From Phycisphaerales bacterium (GTDB lineage Bacteria; Planctomycetota; Phycisphaerae; Phycisphaerales; SM1A02), in the NCBI GenBank assembly GCA_014238125.1, contig JABABS010000037.1, positions 1 to 64,000 of the forward strand: a stretch of 64,000 nt of DNA. The letters run 5' to 3'. Below are positions 60,671-64,000 of the stretch, piece after piece; within the stretch, counting starts at the first letter, position 1; each line of letters opens with the position of its first letter. A program made the position numbers and the translations under genes. A model generated the notes under the pieces. That model saw nothing but the letters and a program-made list of their open reading frames with translations. It was not told the origin of the DNA and ran no database searches.

Positions 60671-60676
60671 TAGAAT
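60671..60676 (+). promoter_or_regulatory. -10 box of the nucleosidase gene
   Basis: TAGAAT, 7 nt before the ATG at 60684 (1-nt leader predicted). It rules out the in-frame starts upstream. Confidence 0.45.
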
Positions 60677-60683
60677 GTGGCAC

Positions 60684-61220
60684 ATGATTGTTCTTTCTGC
60701 ACTTCAAGAAGAAATCCCTACGCTTCATAAGCAAGAGCACGTTTTCGTGACAGGACTTGGCAAAGTCAACGCGACCCTACAAGCGACCAAACTGATTTTG
60801 GAGCGCAAGCCGAAACTCGTCGTGAACTTTGGTACTGCTGGCTCAGTTTCGGACGAGTTCACACATGGTCTAGTTGAATGCACTGGTTTTGTGCAACGAG
60901 ATATGGACTGTTCCGCACTTGGTTTTAAAAAACACGTCACACCCTTTGAAGAAGGTGAGCACTTGATTGGATCTTCAGAAATTGTCTGTGGTACAGGAGA
61001 TAGTTTTGTAACAACTCCGGAGCTTTCTGGGGTTCACATTGTCGATATGGAAGCGTACGCGATTGCGAAAGTTTGTCGCTACTTCCAAATTCCGTTTCGT
61101 TGCTTTAAATATATCAGCGACAGGGCAGACGAAAACGCTGGCGAGGATTGGGCAACGTTTGAACACGAAAAAGCAGAAGCACTGTTTATTGAGCAGTTAG
61201 CAACAATTCGCAATCTATAA
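60684..61220 (+). CDS. MTA/SAH nucleosidase-like protein
   Basis: A 178-residue nucleoside phosphorylase fold, shorter than the usual 230. It has the MIVLSALQEEI opening, FVTGLGKVNATLQATKLI (about 20), VVNFGTAGSVSD (about 47), VDMEAYAIAKVC (about 124, substrate-binding Met-Glu) and FKYISDRAD (about 145, catalytic Asp). It should cleave 5'-methylthioadenosine, S-adenosylhomocysteine or a related nucleoside. The ATG at 60684 matches the usual family N-terminus and the promoter position. Confidence 0.85.
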   Translation: MIVLSALQEEIPTLHKQEHVFVTGLGKVNATLQATKLILERKPKLVVNFGTAGSVSDEFTHGLVECTGFVQRDMDCSALGFKKHVTPFEEGEHLIGSSEIVCGTGDSFVTTPELSGVHIVDMEAYAIAKVCRYFQIPFRCFKYISDRADENAGEDWATFEHEKAEALFIEQLATIRNL

Positions 61221-61242
61221 ACAACCCCGTGGGTTGTTTATT
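61217..61242. terminator. Terminator overlapping the nucleosidase stop
   Basis: Perfect 11-bp stem ATAAACAACCC (61217-61227) / GGGTTGTTTAT (61231-61241) with loop CGT; the stop TAA is inside the first arm. It lies right against the promoter of the next gene. Confidence 0.7.
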
Positions 61243-61246
61243 ACTT

Positions 61247-61252
61247 TACAAT
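61247..61252 (+). promoter_or_regulatory. -10 box of the C1B peptidase gene
   Basis: TACAAT, 7 nt before the ATG at 61260 (1-nt leader predicted), only 5 bp after the upstream terminator stem, which leaves no room for an independent -35 box. Confidence 0.48.
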
Positions 61253-61259
61253 AACCCGC

Positions 61260-62591
61260 ATGACAACATTACAAACTACACCGCTTTCGCCGGATACTAT
61301 TCAATCATTTCGAGATGCATTTGAGCAGGATTTAACTGCAAAAGTTTCACAAAATGCCGTTACACAAACAACCATCGACGACGTTGCTCTTGTAAGGGAT
61401 ATTGTGCAGGGGACGGATTTTACGTTCTCGACACGACTTGATGAATGGAAAGTTGCGAACCAGAAAAAGTCAGGTCGTTGCTGGCTCTTTGCAGCACTCA
61501 ACATGCTTAGAGTTCCCGCAATGCAAAAGATGAACGTGAAAGAGTTTGAGTTCAGCCAAAACTGGGCAATGTTCTGGGATAAGTTTGAGAGGGCCAACTG
61601 GTTTTTGCAGCACATCATCGATACCGCAGACCTCGACGTTGATGACAGAACAGTTGCTTTTTTGCTAAATGATCCAATTGGCGATGGTGGGCAGTGGAAC
61701 ATGTTCGTCAACGTCGTAAATAAACACGGACTTGTACCAAAGACAGCGATGCCAGAGACTGAAAGTTCCTCATGTACCATGAAGATGAACATGATCTTGA
61801 AGTGGAAACTTCGCGATGGTGCTGAGCAAATACGAGTTGCAGGCGCTGATATGGAGAAAGTACGCGAGGAAATCCTTTCGGGTGTTTGGCGTATTCTTTG
61901 TATTCACCTTGGCACGCCACCAACAAAGTTTATGTGGCAATGGCAAGATAAAGACAAGGAGTTCCACCGAAAAGGTGAAATGACTCCGCTAGAGTTTGCA
62001 GCTGAATATATTGAAACACCGCTCGATGAATACGTGTGTGTCGTCAATGATCCTCGCCCACGAAATTCATACTTGACCACCTATACGGTTGAGTGCTTAG
62101 GAAACGTTGTGGGTGGTGAACTTGTCAAGTACCTAAACGTTGAAACAAAAACGATGAAATCCCTTACGAAAAAAATGCTTGAAGATGGCAAGCCAGTATG
62201 GATGGGTTGCGATGTTGGCAAGATGTTTAGGCGTGACGTAGGCATCTGGGACGCAGAACTCTTTGATTTTGAAAGTGTGTATGGAACAGACCTTGGATTA
62301 GACAAAGCGCAGCGTTTGAATTATCACCAAACACTCATGACGCACGCAATGTTGTTTACCGGCGTCGATGTGCACGATGGCGTTGCTACCAAATGGCGAG
62401 TTGAAAATTCATGGGGCGAAGATGGGGTTGGCGAAAAGGGATATCATGCAATGAACGATTCATGGTTTGATGAATACATGTTCGAAGTTGCAATCGAAAA
62501 GAAATATTTATCCTCGGAATTGCTTGCTGCTTGGGACGAAGAACCGATGGTTCTTTCGCCTTGGGATCCAATGGGCTCTTTAGCAAAGTAA
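61260..62591 (+). CDS. pepC: C1B cysteine aminopeptidase (bleomycin hydrolase/PepC type)
   Basis: A 443-residue papain-fold peptidase of family C1B: KKSGRCWLFAALNMLR (catalytic Cys74), HAMLFTGVDVHDG (His near 363) and WRVENSWGEDGVGEKGY (Asn near 382). No signal peptide, so a cytoplasmic hexameric aminopeptidase is expected. The C-terminus extends about 18 residues past the usual end, and C1B activity depends on that end. The 3' end overlaps the convergent ubiA by 12 bp. Confidence 0.93.
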   Translation: MTTLQTTPLSPDTIQSFRDAFEQDLTAKVSQNAVTQTTIDDVALVRDIVQGTDFTFSTRLDEWKVANQKKSGRCWLFAALNMLRVPAMQKMNVKEFEFSQNWAMFWDKFERANWFLQHIIDTADLDVDDRTVAFLLNDPIGDGGQWNMFVNVVNKHGLVPKTAMPETESSSCTMKMNMILKWKLRDGAEQIRVAGADMEKVREEILSGVWRILCIHLGTPPTKFMWQWQDKDKEFHRKGEMTPLEFAAEYIETPLDEYVCVVNDPRPRNSYLTTYTVECLGNVVGGELVKYLNVETKTMKSLTKKMLEDGKPVWMGCDVGKMFRRDVGIWDAELFDFESVYGTDLGLDKAQRLNYHQTLMTHAMLFTGVDVHDGVATKWRVENSWGEDGVGEKGYHAMNDSWFDEYMFEVAIEKKYLSSELLAAWDEEPMVLSPWDPMGSLAK

Positions 62592-63470
62592 GTCGATTAT
62601 CCCTGCAGTGCCAAGTACCAAACTCACTATACCGTTGAGCATAAAAAAAGTAAGAGCTATTTTTGTTGTCCCCCATTTTTTGACTGTGAGATGTTCGTAG
62701 ACCAAAAGGGCTGCGATCATGCAAATAGCGATGAGAAATAACCAATCAAATTTGGGTTCAGTTGTCGCAACGCCAAACAATAAAGCGACGCACAAGCAAT
62801 GCAAAAATTGACTGATAATCATCGCAGGTTTTTCGCCAAGAGATGCAGGCATACTTTTCAAGTTATCACGTTTGTCAACTTCAATATCTTGCAGTGCATA
62901 AATAATGTCAAAGCCAGCGACCCAACAAAGCACAGCTCCAGAAAGTAACCAAATTGGCAGGTGTGAAAGTATTTCGGGATTCACTGCTATCGCAGCGGCG
63001 AGTGGGCTCAGTGCAAGTGCAGCGCCAAGGTATACGTGGCACAACCACGTAAAGCGTTTGAAAAATGGATATGCAATGAGCAAGAGCAGCACTGGAATTG
63101 CCAAATACAACGGCAAATAATTATTCCATAGAATAAATAAACCTGTACAACAAATGAACAAAACCGAACTGCAAAAGAAATACACTCATGCCACAGCAGG
63201 TTCAACTTCGCCAGAAGCAATCACACGGTATTGCGTTCTTGGGTTTTTGGCATCGATATCTTTATCGAAGATACGATTTGCAAGCATGGCAACATTTCTT
63301 GCAAAGAACATACATAACACGATTAGGACAAGTTGGCCTCCAAACGTGGTCCAGACCATTGCACCATCGTTTATTCTCGCCATAAAAGCACCAAGGAGAG
63401 CAAAGGGCATCGCGAAAACGGTGTGCGAAATTTTGATATCAGTAAGAAGTTTCAGCAGGGCGGGCTTCAT
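62580..63470 (-). pseudogene. ubiA: UbiA-family prenyltransferase interrupted by one in-frame TGA
   Basis: Read through one TGA (63188-63186, codon 95), this is a full-length 296-position UbiA prenyltransferase: KISHTVFAMPFALLGAFMA, first Asp motif NVAMLANRIFDKDIDAKNPRTQYR (about 67-90), then AGFDIIYALQDIEVDKRDNLKSMP (second Asp motif, about 200), seven to nine helices. The stop replaces a residue just after GEVEPAVA; TGG to TGA would be a one-base change. A GTG follows the TGA at once, so restart is possible. Causes could be a nonsense mutation, readthrough or a sequencing error. The family makes quinones or haem A. TATCAT lies 9 nt before the ATG. Confidence 0.75.
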
Positions 63471-63479
63471 ATTGTGAGC

Positions 63480-63483
63480 ATGA

Positions 63484-63485
<2 letters not shown>
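63480..63485 (-). promoter_or_regulatory. -10 box of ubiA, overlapping that of proS
   Basis: Minus-strand TATCAT, 9 nt before the ubiA ATG at 63470 (3-nt leader). It shares two base pairs with the proS -10 box on the other strand. Confidence 0.4.

Positions 63486-64000
<515 letters not shown>

Noticed and set aside
63186..63188. TGA read as tryptophan in this organism
   Set aside because: Many genes end at TGA, including several ATGA, GTGA and TTGA overlaps that require it as stop.

Overview
The window looks like a compact stretch of a moderately AT-rich chromosome (my impression by eye, G+C not computed) from a member of the Planctomycetota, most likely the class Phycisphaerae. The pointers are: a secreted beta-propeller/HEAT/cytochrome c protein of the type common in the PVC superphylum (Planctomycetota, Verrucomicrobiota, Chlamydiota), DUF1080 proteins, an exosortase-EpsI fusion inside a polysaccharide locus, an orphan dockerin-like tail of the kind seen on Phycisphaerales surface proteins, and metal-ABC permeases fused to DtxR modules as known from Chlamydia. 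TGA is a normal stop codon (many ATGA/GTGA/TTGA gene overlaps depend on it).

Layout. 1-6.9 kb: an antiporter-like membrane protein diverging from folP-trxA-tRNA-Ala, then an M24 peptidase and a large secreted propeller-HEAT-cytochrome protein. 6.8-15 kb: a PqiA-like membrane protein, a 36-residue membrane peptide, an HD-GYP phosphodiesterase, a DUF1080 protein and an operon of secreted propeller, cytochrome c lipoprotein, M28 peptidase and a MntR-type regulator. 15-19.5 kb: an mntABCD-like Mn/Fe ABC transporter under a clear promoter with a palindromic operator; both permeases end in a DtxR-like winged helix plus metal-binding dimerisation domain. 19.5-25.2 kb: chagasin-like inhibitor, glycosyltransferase, transglutaminase-like protein, threonine aldolase, small HTH protein, a gene-free stretch with a strong terminator and possible small RNA, PilZ protein and lipoyl synthase. 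25.3-39 kb: exopolysaccharide/exosortase locus (Wza-like lipoprotein, exosortase-EpsI, 1702-residue TPR protein, Wzz/BY-kinase-like protein with a defective Walker A, NAD-dependent epimerase, WecA/MraY-like transferase, Wzb-like phosphatase). 39-42.6 kb: serA, serC and a convergent DUF1015 gene. 42.7-56.5 kb: a type IV pilus/type II secretion-like locus (major pseudopilin behind a structured leader, GspH-like pilin, PilM-N-O-P, secretin, TPR lipoprotein) with an embedded signalling cassette (histidine kinase, response regulator, GAF/HD-GYP, STAS), then PilB and PilC. 56.5-64 kb: orphan dockerin tail, dusB, dnaK, a Cys-rich membrane protein, a nucleosidase, a C1B aminopeptidase, a ubiA gene broken by one in-frame TGA, and the start of proS.

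The most striking cross-window signal is not a gene. At least nine transcription-unit starts carry a -10 hexamer of form TANNNT exactly 6 nt before the start codon, so the predicted +1 is the first base of the start codon; eight more have 7-9 nt. This points to widespread leaderless mRNAs, and I used it to choose start codons for several genes (M24 peptidase, PqiA, SerA, nucleosidase, DusB). Genes inside operons instead overlap or carry Shine-Dalgarno motifs. A second theme is c-di-GMP: two HD-GYP proteins, a PilZ protein and a PilB with an MshEN-like N-terminus lie in or near the pilus locus.
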